Source of the DNA: Piliocolobus tephrosceles
Taxonomy: Eukaryota > Chordata > Mammalia > Primates > Cercopithecidae
Direction of reading: 5' to 3'
Assembly: GCF_002776525.5 (NCBI RefSeq)
Contig: NC_045446.1
Span: 62,240,160 to 62,304,159 of the forward strand
DNA length: 64,000 bases
Shown here piece after piece: positions 1 through 10,992 of the stretch. Numbering within the stretch: position 1 is the first letter of the stretch; every line of letters begins with the position of its first letter. Under the pieces are notes generated by a model. It made no database searches. It was not told where the DNA came from and worked only from the letters and a program-made list of their open reading frames with translations. A program made the translations under genes and the position numbers.

Positions 1-773
1 AAGTCCTACTATACCGTAATCCACAGAGTCAAACCCTTCCTTTTTGCTACTCTACTCCCAACTCTTCATGGTGTAGTCACACCCAAGCTCCCAAGGGAAT
101 CCTGACGGCCCCCGTTGGCAGCTACTTCTGGTGTAACCAAACTTTATCTAAAACTCTTAACCCCACCTCCATCACCCAATCCCTTTGCATCCCGGTGTCT
201 TTAGTGCCTAGCTTAACCCTATATAGCGAAGAGGAATTGTCTGAACTAGCTTCCCAGCTTACCACTCCCAGCAATAAAATCCAAAAGTGGGCTGTTTTTC
301 TTCCCTTAGTCATCGGGGTTTCCCTAGCATTGTCCCTAATAGCCTCAGGACTTGGGACAGGGGCACTCACCCACTCAATTCAGTCCGCACGGGCTCTCTC
401 CACTCAGGTCCAGGAAGCCATAGAGGCTTCAGCTGAAAGCCTGGCCTCTTTACAGCGTCAGATTACCTCAGTGGCCCAGGTAGCAGCACAAAATAGGCAA
501 GCATTAGATCTTCTTACTGCTGCAAAAGGAGGAACATGCCTCTTCCTAGGAGAAGAGTGTTGCTATTATATAAACAAATCAGGCCTGATTGACACCAACG
601 TCCAAACATTGAACAAAATCAAAAAGGAGCTTCAACAATTTAACACCCCCTTAACCCCCAGACCACCAGTATGGCTGCTGCCTGTACTACAGCAGATGCT
701 TCCATTCCTAATTCCCATACTAATCCTCTGCCTTATGTCATGTCTTGCTCCCATTCTAATAAAATTTCTCTGA
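1..773 (+). CDS. ERV env, C-terminal part (SU end and TM), open frame entering from left edge
   Basis: The frame beginning at base 3 is open without a stop to TGA at 771-773, 256 codons, so the true start lies outside the window. It reads the end of a surface subunit followed by a gammaretrovirus-type transmembrane subunit. Visible parts are a hydrophobic fusion-peptide-like stretch (about bases 290-370), a heptad-rich helix, the immunosuppressive-domain region with a C-X6-CC motif near 537-564, and a membrane anchor near 670-770 with almost no cytoplasmic tail. I see no multibasic furin-type site just before the hydrophobic stretch, only isolated lysines. Old env genes usually carry stops, so an open frame of this length is notable. 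It may still be broken upstream. An LTR follows at 932. Its tail sequence closely matches the env remnant at about 24290-24410, so both elements belong to related ERV1 families. Confidence 0.85.
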   Translation, partial: VLLYRNPQSQTLPFCYSTPNSSWCSHTQAPKGILTAPVGSYFWCNQTLSKTLNPTSITQSLCIPVSLVPSLTLYSEEELSELASQLTTPSNKIQKWAVFLPLVIGVSLALSLIASGLGTGALTHSIQSARALSTQVQEAIEASAESLASLQRQITSVAQVAAQNRQALDLLTAAKGGTCLFLGEECCYYINKSGLIDTNVQTLNKIKKELQQFNTPLTPRPPVWLLPVLQQMLPFLIPILILCLMSCLAPILIKFL

Positions 774-931
774 GCCAGGGTCCAAGAGATCACCCGAGTC
801 ACCTTCAATCAAATGCTCCTGCATCCCTACACCCAACTGCCAACCTCAGACCCTAACTACGCCCCTAACAGCAGGAAGCAGCCAGCCAGACAACGGTGCC
901 CCAAATTCTTATAATCAATAAGAGGTTGGAC
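774..931 (+). other. ERV 3' untranslated stretch between env and LTR
   Basis: Noncoding link between the env stop and the LTR. It aligns by eye with 24380-24471, which precedes the 3' LTR of the provirus in FOLR3. Both end in the same short sequence (GGTTGGAC) directly before the LTR TG. Confidence 0.7.
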
Positions 932-1408
932 TGTTTGGGTGAGGGACAAAGGACAAGATGGAGGAAGGTGAACAAGAAGGCACAATCCATGCTGCTTCGG
1001 GGTTCTTCCTCACCAACTTTCCTGCGCGCAGGAAAATGTAGCCGGCACCCGGGAAGATGCAGATCAACCGAGCATGAGCAGAGTGACATCAAGCCAGGGA
1101 CACAGAAATTCAAGAAGCCACTCCTACACACACGCCCCAAACTCCTCCCCTTCCAGCTCCCAGGCATAAAAGTCCACCGCCAGCAGGAGCCGGCCGGTGT
1201 GACTTCTTCGGCCCCTCTTACTTGTGGACCGGAGAACCTCACCCGAGAGCGCCGGCGCAACTTCCCTGGCCCCCCCACACCTGAGGACCAGAGAACCTCG
1301 CCCGAGAGTGTGTGCATATTTGCAATAAAAGACTGCCACTTTCTTATGTACTTTGGCCTCATGTTTGATATTTATTTAGCTTTCCTAAATTAAATTAAAC
1401 AAAACATT
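932..1408 (+). mobile_element. 3' LTR of the left-edge ERV
   Basis: Starts TGTTTGG exactly after the same flank that precedes the LTR at 24472, and shares further blocks with it (for example around 1010-1090). It contains a TATA-like CATAAAA near 1167 and a poly(A) signal AATAAA near 1324. A unit ending in CCGAGAG occurs twice within 1225-1310. The right end is uncertain: CA candidates lie near 1361 and 1408. Confidence 0.7.
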
Positions 1409-1484
1409 TATGTAATTTGGAACTCTTCTGGGGTTACAATTTAACTTACTTTCTCACCTCCAAATCATTATCACCTCAGTGAGG

Positions 1485-2568
1485 ACGAAACCCAATGATT
1501 TTTTTTATCTTGCCAAAATTCCTATCTGTGGGGTCTGGGAAGTCATGCCCTACAAATCATAAATTCTCATCAGATGGGTTTTATTTAACCCTATATATCA
1601 TGACTTACTTCCCAACCTGACTCTGGAATAACATGATGAGACAAGGAAGAAAAGCAAAATATTTTAATATTTTTACCTCAAAACATGTTTCTTTGCCATG
1701 TCTTGAAATGGCCCTGCAACTGTCCTTTGTGGGGGAAAATTTTCATCCGTAAAGAATCTCTGTTAACATAACTACATCTTTTTCTTCCAGGCCCTTCCAA
1801 TCATAAAGAGATTAATTAAAAGTGTAGCACCTTTCACAGATGTGAATAGGAAACACTTGTCATCTATTGTCTCTAACGGCAACTACTGTAAGACTTCAAA
1901 AGAACCTTGGTCTCCACAATCTTTTTTTCTCAACCTGAACATTTCTTTTCTATCAATCCCAGTTCTTTAGACAAACTCAACCAATTGTCAACCATAAAAT
2001 GTTTAAATTTACCTAGAGCCTGAAAGCTCTGCCACCCCACTTTGAATTGTCCCGCCTTCCAGGACCAAACCAATGATTTATTTGTTTATTTATTTTTAGA
2101 TGGAGTCTCCCTCTGCTGCCCATGCTGGAGTGCAGTGGTGTGATCTTGGCTCGCTGCAACCTCTGCCTCCTGGGTTCAAGTGATTCTCCTACCTCAGCCT
2201 CCCGAGTAGCTAAGATTACAGGTGCCCGCCACCAAGCCCAGCTAATTTTTTGTATTTTTAGTAAAGACAGGGTTTCACTATGTTGGTCAGGCTGGTCTCA
2301 AATTCCTGACCTCAATATCAGCCTGCCTTGGCCTCCCAAAGTGCTAGGCGTGAGCCACTGCGCCCAGCCGATGTATTTCTTAAATGCATTTGATTAATGT
2401 CTCATGCCTCCCTAAAATGTATGAAACCAAGCTGCACCCTAGACCACCTTGGACACATGTTCTCAAGACCTCCTGAGGGCTGTGTCATAGGCCATGGTCA
2501 CTCATATTTGGCTCAGAATAAATCTCTTCAAACATTTTACAGAGCTTGACTCTTTTCATTGACATCAA
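1485..2568. mobile_element. Insertion flanked by TGAGG repeats, probable LTR-type element carrying an Alu
   Basis: The FOLR1-side paralogous sequence is continuous here (46880-46910). This copy has about 1.08 kb extra, bounded by TGAGG at 1480-1484 and 2569-2573. The right part carries AATAAA near 2517, as an LTR would, but the ends are not TG...CA. An inverted Alu lies inside (2076-2370). Family not recognised with certainty. Confidence 0.5.
2076..2370 (-). repeat. Alu
   Basis: Inverted Alu: T-rich tail at left, reversed consensus to about 2370. It sits inside the 1485-2568 insertion. Confidence 0.9.
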
Positions 2569-2943
2569 TGAGGCCTAATCTGATCACACTATAACACTGC
2601 AAGTCCCCATCCTTCTCCCCTGATTGTTTTCAAAAGCAGTGATCCATTGAGGTGCTCATTTTTGTAACCCCAGTTTCTAGAAAAGTGCCTGGGTGAGAGT
2701 ATGTAGGATCTCCATAAAAGTTGAATTAACGAGTTTTGTAATGACTGCACCTCCAGACAGGAGCTGTCTTCTGGGCTCCCAGAGTCTCTGACAAACCTCT
2801 CCCACAACGAGTTTACCAACAGCAAGGACTTTCCTGGATGACTTCCACTGGGTTGGGGATTAAGGATTGAAAGGGGAGAGGCTGTGTGTGGAATATTCTG
2901 GCTGTGCTGACTGTGGACTTAGTCCTTGTCTTCCCGCATCCAG

Positions 2944-3850
2944 TGTAGTATCTGGAGGAAGAATGTCTGGGCTTCACTAGCACCATCGAGGAAGCCCGTA
3001 AGAATATTTCCCATCTATGTAGATTCAACTGGAACCACTGTGGAGAGGTGGTACCTGCCTGCAAATGGCACTTCATCCAGGACACCTGCCTTCATGAGTG
3101 CTCCCCAAACTTGGGGCCCTGGATCCAGCAGGTACTCATGGCTTCCTGGCACCCAAGAGCTAGCAGAGGAGCTGAATTTTCCAGGCATCTCTGCAGGCTG
3201 CAACCCCAGCTCCAGTTCTATTCAGGGCTGGGTTGCTGGGATTCTTGAGCCTGAGCCCTTCTTTTCTACCAAAATCTCCCAGGTGGATCAGAGCTGGCGC
3301 AAAGAGCAGGTGCTGTATGTGCCCCTGTGCAAAGAGAACTGTGAGCAATGGTGGGAAGACTGTCGCACCTCCTACACCTGCAAGAGCAACTGGCACAAAG
3401 GCTGGAACTGGGGACTCAGGTAAGGGCTGGGGTGGGGCAGGAAAGGAGGGATTTGGAAGTGAAGGTGCATGGGTGTGGAACAGGTTTGTGACATTTTGGG
3501 TTTGTAGGGCTGGCAGAATCAGAGACGCTTTTGGGCCCAGTGGCTAAAGGTCTTCCCTCTTCCCTCCAGGGTCTAACAAGTGCCAAGTGGCAGCTGCCTG
3601 ACTACCTTTCCATTTCTATTTCCTCACACCCACTGCTCTGTGCAGTGAAATCTGGAGTCACTCCTATACGGTCAGCAACTACAGCCGAGGGAGCGGCCAC
3701 TGCATCCGGATATGGTTTGACCCGGCCCAGGGCTACCTCAGTGAGGAGGTGGTGAGGTTCTATGCTGCAGCCATGAGTGGGGCTGGGCCCTGGGCAGCCT
3801 GACCTCTCCTGCTCAGCCTGGCCCTAACGCTGCTCTGGCGGCTCAGCTGA
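2944..3850 (+). pseudogene. FOLR1P1: Folate receptor alpha pseudogene, exons 2-4
   Basis: Three exons with introns match FOLR1: 2944-3131, 3283-3419 and 3570-3850. It is an unprocessed duplicate, not a retrocopy. Exon 2 is one base short (188 against 189), which shifts the frame in the N-terminal part. Exon 3 has one extra base just before its donor (137 against 136). Exon 4 keeps its 281-base length, but a TGC cysteine codon has become TGA at 3599-3601, and a second TGA lies near 3800 in the GPI-signal region. Several conserved cysteines are also lost around the exon 2 frameshift. Splice sites and poly(A) signal remain. The signal-peptide exon is not seen; sequence upstream of 1430 is retroviral. 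Human has a pseudogene named FOLR1P1, and orthology is inferred from position and sequence. Confidence 0.9.
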
Positions 3851-3953
3851 CTCCTTTTACCTTCTGATACTTGGTCATCCCTGCCCTGTTTAGCCCCACA
3901 GCTCCCAACTATTTGGTTCCTGCTCTATGGTCTTGTCTCTGACAGCCACTTTG

Positions 3954-3959
3954 AATAAA
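3954..3959 (+). terminator. Poly(A) signal AATAAA of FOLR1P1
   Basis: Located about 104 bases after the ancestral stop, at the same place as the FOLR1 signal at 48276. Confidence 0.8.
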
Positions 3960-4186
3960 CTAGACACCACACATGTATCTTGAGAATTATTCAGGTATGA
4001 ATGGGAATGTGGCTGTTTTGTTTCCCAATTCTCATTGATTGAAGCTAGTTAGACTGGGTTAGTTCCCAGCTCTGATGCTTGCTATAAACTAGCCTGATAC
4101 TTAAGTATTCTTCTAAGGCAGGAAACATTCATAGCTCTCAATTTTATTTTTCACTATAGCTCCAATCTAGAGCCACGCCCAGGCGT

Positions 4187-4611
4187 TTTTCTGTTTTTGA
4201 GACAGGGTCTCACTCTCTCACCCATGTTGGAATGCAGCAGCATGATCTCAGCTCATTGCAACATCTGCCTCCTGGGCTCAGGTGATCCTCCCACCTTGGC
4301 CTGGAACTACAAGCATGTGCCACTACACCTGGCTAATTTTTCAATTTTTTATAGAGAGGAAGTCTTGCAATGTTGTCCAGGCTGGTCTCAAACTACTGGG
4401 CTCAAGCAATCCTCTTACCTCAGCCTCCTGAGTAGCTGAGAATATAGGTGTGAGCCTCCACACTCAGCTAATAAATATAATATAAGACATGTATTATATA
4501 TATAATAGTAGAGACAGGGTCTCACTATTTTACCTACGTTTGTCTCAAACTCCTGGGCTCGATCCTCCCAAAATTCTGGGATTACAGGCATGAGTAACTG
4601 TGTCTGGCCAC
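4187..4611 (-). repeat. Fused old Alu fragments
   Basis: The left part matches the old Alu at about 48508-48664 and 48970-49050. The right part, with a TA-rich middle, matches 50675-50862. The sequence between these two is absent here. Confidence 0.75.
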
Positions 4612-5176
4612 AAGTCATGTTCATTTCTTGCTCAAGCTACAATGTTGAATGTGGGTTGTCAGGGGGGATTCTGTTTATTTCTCATTCCTGGACTACATTA
4701 GCAGTCAGTGGGTTCTGCTTCTTACTCAAGAACCCACGCTGATGGAGGCTCCATCTTCCATGAAACAGGAAGAGGGAACTTGACAAATTCCATAAGGCTC
4801 TTCAAATTTCCACCCGTCACTTGTTTCGGTGGCCAAATCAAGTCATGAGCATGCCTAAATTCAAGAAAGCCAGGAAAACATAATCCTATCACATACTTGG
4901 AAGGAGAGGAAAATCACAAGGTTTGCAACAGACCTAATGATGACTAAAAAGACTTTGTTATTTTCTCATTAGTTTCTGTTTCTGGCATAGTCATAGTTAC
5001 AAATTTAATTTTTTGGTTAGATCCTAGTAAGAAGGAGGACCAACTCTCTATACATATACAAGTAACTACATCAATATGAAAAGTGGAGCAATCCACCGAT
5101 GACCGCCCTGGCTAGTCTTGTAAACAAGGCCAATTGATGCCCTTTTTGCCCTTCATTTATTTCAATTTATTATTAT
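4612..5176. other. Unique duplicated intergenic sequence
   Basis: No gene seen. It aligns with about 50863-51780 on the FOLR1 side apart from an Alu there. Confidence 0.6.
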
Positions 5177-5488
5177 TTATTATTTTTCTTTTTTGAGACA
5201 GGGTCTCCTTCTGTTGCTCAGGCTGGAGTGCAGTGGCACAATCATGACTCACTGCAGTCTTGACCTCCTGGGTTCAAATGATCCCCCAACCTTAGCCTCC
5301 CAAGTAGCTGGGACTACAAGCACATGCCACCATGCTCGGCAAATTTTTTGTATTTTTTTGTAGAGATGGGTTTTGCCATGTTGCCCAGGTTCAAGATGGG
5401 TCTTGAACTGCTGCGTTCAAGTGATTCATTCACCTACCTTGACCTCCTAAAGTGGTGGGATTACCGGCGTGAGACACCTCTGCCAGCC
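5177..5488 (-). repeat. Alu
   Basis: Inverted, T-run at left. Not at the equivalent place in the FOLR1-side copy. Confidence 0.9.
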
Positions 5489-5499
5489 CACTGATTTCT

Positions 5500-6620
5500 T
5501 TTTTTGAAACAAAAGCATAGTTGATCAACACAAAAGCTAATAATCGGACATTAACACAATTCAAAACTCTTGCACTTTAAAAGACACCCTTAAAAAATTA
5601 AAAGACAAGCGACAGACTAGAGGGAAATATTTGCAAAACACATCTGATAAAGGATCCCTATCCATAAAATACAAAGAACACTTACAACTCAGTAATAAGA
5701 AGGCAGACAACCCAATCAAATAATGGGCAAAAGAAATGAACAAATATTTCATTAAAGATGATACACAAATTATGAATAGTTACATGAAAAGATGCTCAAC
5801 ATTGTTAATCATTAGAAAAATGGAAACTAAAACCACAGTGATATACCATTTTATACCTACTGGAATGGCAATAATAATAAGACAGGCAATAACAAGTGTT
5901 GACAAGGATGTGGAGAAATGGGAACCCTCACACAGTGCTGGTGGGGACATAAAATGGCATAGCCCTTTGGAAAACAGTGTGGCAGTTTCTCAAAAAGTTA
6001 AATGTAAAACTGCCATACAACCCAAAATTCCACTCCCAGGTGTCTACTCAGGAGAAATAAAAACAAGCATAACAAAACTTAAATATGAATATTTGTAATA
6101 TTCATATTTATGTATGTAAATATGATACATCATTTATGCATGTAAGTATGATGTATCATATTATGTATCATTATACATAATAGCCCCAAGCTGGCAATAA
6201 CCTAAATTTTTAGCAACTGGTGAACGAATAGACAAAATGTGGTGAATCCATACAGTAGAAGACTGTGCAGCAATGAATCGTGATGACACTTGCTATGTCG
6301 TGGATGAGCCTCAAAAACATTACGCTAAGTGAAAGAAGCCAGACCTAAGAGGCTTCATGTGGCTGATTTCACTTACATGAAATGTGCAGGAAAGACAAAT
6401 TTATAAAGGCAGAAAGTAGGGTAGTAGCTGCCTGGGGCTGGAAGTGAGAACAGGGATTAATTGTAAATGGGCATGAGGGGGGATGAAAATTGAAGGGATG
6501 ATTCTGAGTTTCTGTGGGGTGTGTCCATGAGGGAAAGTATTCTAAGGAATTTGGCCTGTGGCTCCATAAAAATCTATTATCTGAGACAAACTCCATTCCC
6601 ATCATGAACTTTAAAATATT
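5500..6620 (+). mobile_element. Old L1 3' fragment (ORF2 end and 3' UTR)
   Basis: Degenerate L1 ORF2 C-terminal sequence, for example the region encoding the end of ORF2 at 5736-5990, followed by 3' UTR. The same fragment occurs at 52540-54170 with extra Alus. Confidence 0.8.
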
Positions 6621-6627
6621 GGTTGGA

Positions 6628-6937
6628 AGCCAAGCATGGTGGCTTATACCTGTAATTTCAGCACTTTGGGAGGCTAAGGCAGGTGGATCACTTGAGCCCA
6701 GGATTCTAGAACAGTCTGGGCAACATGGTGAAACCCCGTCTCTACAAAAAAAAAATACAAAAAATTAGTCAGGTGTGGTGGTCCATGCCTGTAGTCCCAG
6801 CTATGCAGGAGGCTGAGATGGGAGGATCTCTTTAGCTCAGGAGGTAGAGGCTGCAGTGGGCTATGACTGTACCACTGCAGTCCAGCCTGAGTTGACAGAC
6901 TGAGACCCTGTCTCAAAAAAAAAAAAAAAAAAAAAAT
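6628..6937 (+). repeat. Alu at end of duplicated block
   Basis: A-tail at 6914-6937. Shared with 54187-54498. Paralogy stops at or soon after its tail. Confidence 0.9.
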
Positions 6938-6944
6938 TGCTGGA

Positions 6945-8110
6945 TAGTAATATTGTAGGAGTTTCTCCTGGGTTCAGCTAAAGACGGGGTCCTTGTCACC
7001 CTGCCATGAAACATTAGGCTCACAGACACTTCGAAGGGTGAGAAAAATGGAATTTATTGGGCAAAGAAAAAGGGGGGGGAAACAGGGACCCTCAGCAGAG
7101 TGAGAGTCCTGCTAGTACACACTTCCCACCTCACAGATTGAATCCCAGATTCCACCCTGGAAGAGGAGGGGCCAGGCTCCTCTGCAGGAACTTTCTGAGG
7201 CTCCACCCCAGTGCACATTCCTCCCAGCATGTGGGTTTGTCAGAGGTTCTCTGGGGACCCCTTTACACTTGGCTGTCTCATTCCTCGCTCTCAAGAAGTA
7301 CATCTAACTGCTGTTAGAAAAAGGATAAGGGTAAGAATGAAGACCAATCTAAATTGCCTCCTGCTGAGAAGGGCTGGTGTTCTGGGAAATGGCAGTCAGA
7401 GCTCCCTCAGAAGCCTATCTAAGGGTTCCTGGCTGAAGGGACCATCGTCTGAGACTCCGGTTGCATGACCATTTGGAGTTTGATGGCCTGAAGGCAAGAA
7501 GAGAAAAACCAAGTTATTAGAAAACACGTATTAAAACGAAACAAGGGAGGGTAAGGACAGTTTAAAATCCCAAGGCCTTTTACCAGTTTGCACAGGGAGA
7601 GGGAAGCCAAAAGCCCGACTGGTAAAAAAAAAAAAAAATCTTTATGCTTTTGCCAGCATGTCAGGCTCTTGGGTTCCCTTGCCTGAGCCTAATCCTAAGC
7701 CAACCAGATGAAGGTTTGGGAAATTAACTCTTTCCGGTTAGGAGGATGCATCTGAGGGGAGTGTCCTATAGTACGGAGACACAATTACCTATTAGTGAAG
7801 AGAGGACAGTGGAGAAGAAAGGGAAAAAAAAGGCGCTTTTTAAAGGAGTCCCAGGGGTTCAGGATGCATTCGAAAGGGGTACACAGTGAAGATGAATGGC
7901 TACCCATCTAGAAAGAGGGGAGAAGGCATCCCTGACTCCTGTCTCTTTCTAGCAGATACCAGGGGTACATGAGGGAGAGAAGAAAGAGCGTCCTCTTTCA
8001 CTCTTCTGTCCTTGCATCCCTGAGTCCTGGTGACTTTGGCAGGTGCTGCCATAGGTGCCACAGTGGCTTGCATCCATGAAGCAGGGAGTGCCTAGAGAAT
8101 AGGAATTATC
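6945..8110 (-). other. Intergenic, possible inverted ERV/LTR remnant
   Basis: No gene. On the minus strand a poly(A)-type signal is visible near 7050-7056, and the texture of 6950-7480 resembles an inverted LTR. 7480-8110 and later 8424-8570, 9065-9930, 10240-10600 could be its internal part. Family not recognised. Confidence 0.3.
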
Positions 8111-8111
8111 A

Positions 8112-8412
8112 GCTAGGTGCAGTGGCTCACACCTGTAATCCCAGCACATTGGGAGGCCGAGGTAGGCAGATCACAAGGTCAGGGGTTTGAGACCAGCCTG
8201 GCCAACATGGTGAAACCCTATCTTTACTGAAAATACAAAAATTAGCTGGGTGTGGTGGTGCAGGCCTGTAGTCCCAGCTACTTGGGAGGCTGAGGCAAGA
8301 GAATCACTTGGATCCGGGAGGCAGAGGTTGCAGTAAACCAAGATCACACCACTGCACTCCAGTCTGGGCAAGACTCCATCTTGGAAAAAAAAAAAAGAGA
8401 GAGAGAGAGAAT
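8112..8412 (+). repeat. Alu
   Basis: Flanked by a clear target duplication, GAATAGGAATTATC, on both sides. Confidence 0.92.
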
Positions 8413-8583
8413 AGGAATTATCCATTCTTACCTATGTCTCTATCCCCACTACAGTCAGTAGTCTTGGAGTTCCCTAGACCTCATTTATGCCGCAGATATT
8501 AGCATGACTTTCATCCATGAAATGGGAGGCTTGGCTTGATCAGCAGGAATTAGCCATGCTCACCTGCACGCACTGTGCCTTTT

Positions 8584-9063
8584 TTGTTTTTTTTGGGGTT
8601 TTTTTTGAGACAGAGTCTTGCTCTGTTGCCAGGCTGGAGTGCAGTGGCGCAATCTCAGCTCACTGCAACCTCCGACTCCCTGGTTCAAGTGATTCTCCTG
8701 CCTCAGTCTCCTTAGTAGCTGGCATTACAGGCAAGCACCACTATGCCCAGCTGATTTTTGTATTTTTTTTTTTTTTTTTTTTTTGAGATGGAGTCTTACT
8801 GTGTCGCCCAGGCTGGAGTGCAGTGGCATGATCTCAGCTCATTGCAACCTCCGCCTCCCCATTCAAGTGATTCTCCTGCCTCAACCTCCCGAGTAGCTGG
8901 GATTACAGGCGTGTGCCACCATGCCTGGCTAATATTTGTATTTTTAGTAGAGATAGGGTTTCACTGTGTCTGTCAGGATGGTCCTGATCTCCTGTCCTTG
9001 TGATCCACCCGCCTCAGCCTCCCAAAGTGCTGGGATTACATGCATGAGCCTCCATGCCCGGCC
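8584..9063 (-). repeat. Compound Alu (about one and a half units)
   Basis: Partial inverted Alu (8584-8760) joined to a full one (8762-9063). One shared flanking duplication, GCACTGTGCCTTTT, at about 8571 and 9064. Confidence 0.85.
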
Positions 9064-9064
9064 G

Positions 9065-9932
9065 CACTGTGCCTTTTAACCTCTGTTATTATCTGCCTCT
9101 GAATCCCTTAGATCCAGTTTTCTTTCCTGGGCCTTTGACTCGAAGCTTGGAATTGAATTTAGAACAAAAACGTGTCTAGGGAGGGCTGCATGGACTCCTT
9201 ATCATAAACCAAATGCTAAGGAAGATGAAGCCGCAGAATTGAGTCCTCCTTCAACAAGGGAGAGAAAAAGATGTCTTGTGACATACCCAGATAATTGGTG
9301 GCTATAGTTATGTAAGCTGGGATTTGGGTGCATGCTGCTTGGCTTTGGTTAGCTCTTACTTTCCAAAAAAGGAAACCTCCGATTGATAGGCATCCTATTT
9401 ATTCCCATCACCTGGCAGGATTTGCAGGATAATTGCTCAGAACTAGAATATTGATCCAGATTTTTATATTAGCCATCCCCTTCTTCTTTCTGAACTGCAG
9501 CTGGAGATTGCTGGTTGGTTCACAGGAACAAGCAGGGTTGGCCTAAAAATATAGGCAAAAACTTAAACACTAATGACTTTAGAATTTATTGACAAATGTG
9601 TGATGTTTTGAAACATAATTTCTCACTCTCCAGTCCTCATTTTTGTTAAAAAAGCAAATTATGATAGGATTTAATTGTTTGCAAAATAGACTTTAGTCAT
9701 ATACTTGGCCTGATTATTTGCATAAAGTGCAGGAAGAATAACTATTTCTACATAGGTCTTTTAGATTGGCTTTGATGGAACTCTGTTCCTCAAGGAATTT
9801 CAGATAAGACATTTTAAAACTGAGCCCAGCCATGGATTTGTATCCTCAAATAACTGTAAATTGGATGACCTTCTCCTCTTAAGGTCCCATGATAAATTTG
9901 GAGCTCCTAGATCTGTTAGAAAGTGACATTCT
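9065..9932. other. Intergenic sequence, no gene seen
   Basis: AT-rich, no open frame of note. Possibly old ERV internal sequence, not assignable by eye. Confidence 0.4.
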
Positions 9933-10234
9933 TGGCTGGGTGTGGTAACTCACACCTATAATCCTAGCACTTTGGGAGGCTGAGGTGGGCGGATCACCTG
10001 AGGTCAGGAGTTCGAGATTAGCCTGGCCAACAGGGTGAAAACCCATCTCTACTTAAAATACAAAAAGTTAGCTGGGTGTGGTGGTGAGCGCCTGTAGTCC
10101 CAGCTACTCAGGAGGCTGAGGCAGGAGAATCGCTTGAATTCAGGAGGCAGAGCTTGCATTGAGCAGAGATTGTGCCACAACACTCCAGCCTGGCGACAGA
10201 GCAAGACTCTGTCTCAAAAAAAAAAAAAAAAAAA
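9933..10234 (+). repeat. Alu
   Basis: Complete, A-tail ends about 10233. Confidence 0.92.
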
Positions 10235-10601
10235 GAATACTGACAGATAGTTTCCAAATTCTGGAGAAGTCAGGCAGAGAGAGAGAAAAATATGCTTCAA
10301 ATTTTGTTCACAGGAATGTAGCTTACTCAATTATTAAAGGCCCTAAATAGTTCAAAATAGGTTTCTTTGACTCTGAGAAGCAAAACAAGGATCAGCAATA
10401 TTCCAGGCAAAAGTCAAAAAGGTTGCTTCAGCTTTCTGAGTTCAGTCCATTCAGTTCTTGTTATGCTTGATATTTCTGAACATTTTAGCTCTTCATTAGT
10501 CCTGTACATTTTCCTTTATTCCAATATCACAATCTCCAAAGTTATCAGAAACCTGTATTTGAGAGCACCGGTCAGAGTCCTATAGCTTATTACAAACCAA
10601 C
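10235..10601. other. Intergenic sequence, no gene seen
   Basis: Unassigned, AT-rich. May continue the remnant of 9065-9932. Confidence 0.4.
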
Positions 10602-10898
10602 TTTTTTTTTTTTTCTGGGACAGGGTCTCATTCTGTCACCCAGGCTGGAGTGCAGTGATGCCATCATGGCTCACTGCAGCCTCAACCACCTGGGCTCAAG
10701 CAATCTTTCCAGCTCATCCTCCCAAGTGGCTGGGACTATAGGCTTAGACCACCATGCCTAGCTAATTTTTGTATTTTTGTGTGAAGATGGGGTCTCCCTA
10801 TGTTTCCCATGCTGGTCTTGATCTCCTGGGCTCAAGCAATCCATCAGCCTTGGCCTCCCAAAGCACTGAGATTATAGACATGAGCCACCAAGCCCAGC
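10602..10898 (-). repeat. Alu
   Basis: Inverted, old and diverged. Confidence 0.88.
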
Positions 10899-10992
10899 CC
10901 CCTGACGTTTTTTATATCAGCTAATGAGTGTTAAGTTTAGACCCTGCAAGGCATAAAGAAATAGCTTTAAAGTTATGTTATTAGATGTACAG

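Larger units (their letters stand above)
1430..6940 (+). repeat. Segmental duplication, FOLR1P1-side copy
   Basis: Aligns by eye with 46842-54500. Exons 2-4 of the folate receptor, the poly(A) region, the L1 remnant and the trailing Alu occur in the same order. Differences are mostly private Alu insertions and one missing 1.3-1.6 kb stretch near 4430. The shared trailing Alu (6628 / 54187) shows that the duplication postdates that Alu. Confidence 0.8.

Noticed and set aside
896..1393. 165-codon open frames on both strands over the LTR
   Set aside because: They are chance frames in a GC-rich LTR; no protein-like pattern and no match to env or gag layout.
8517..9003. Repeated open frames with a common Cys-Ser-Gly/His-Cys-Asn pattern throughout the window
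   Set aside because: Reading frames of inverted Alus, not genes.
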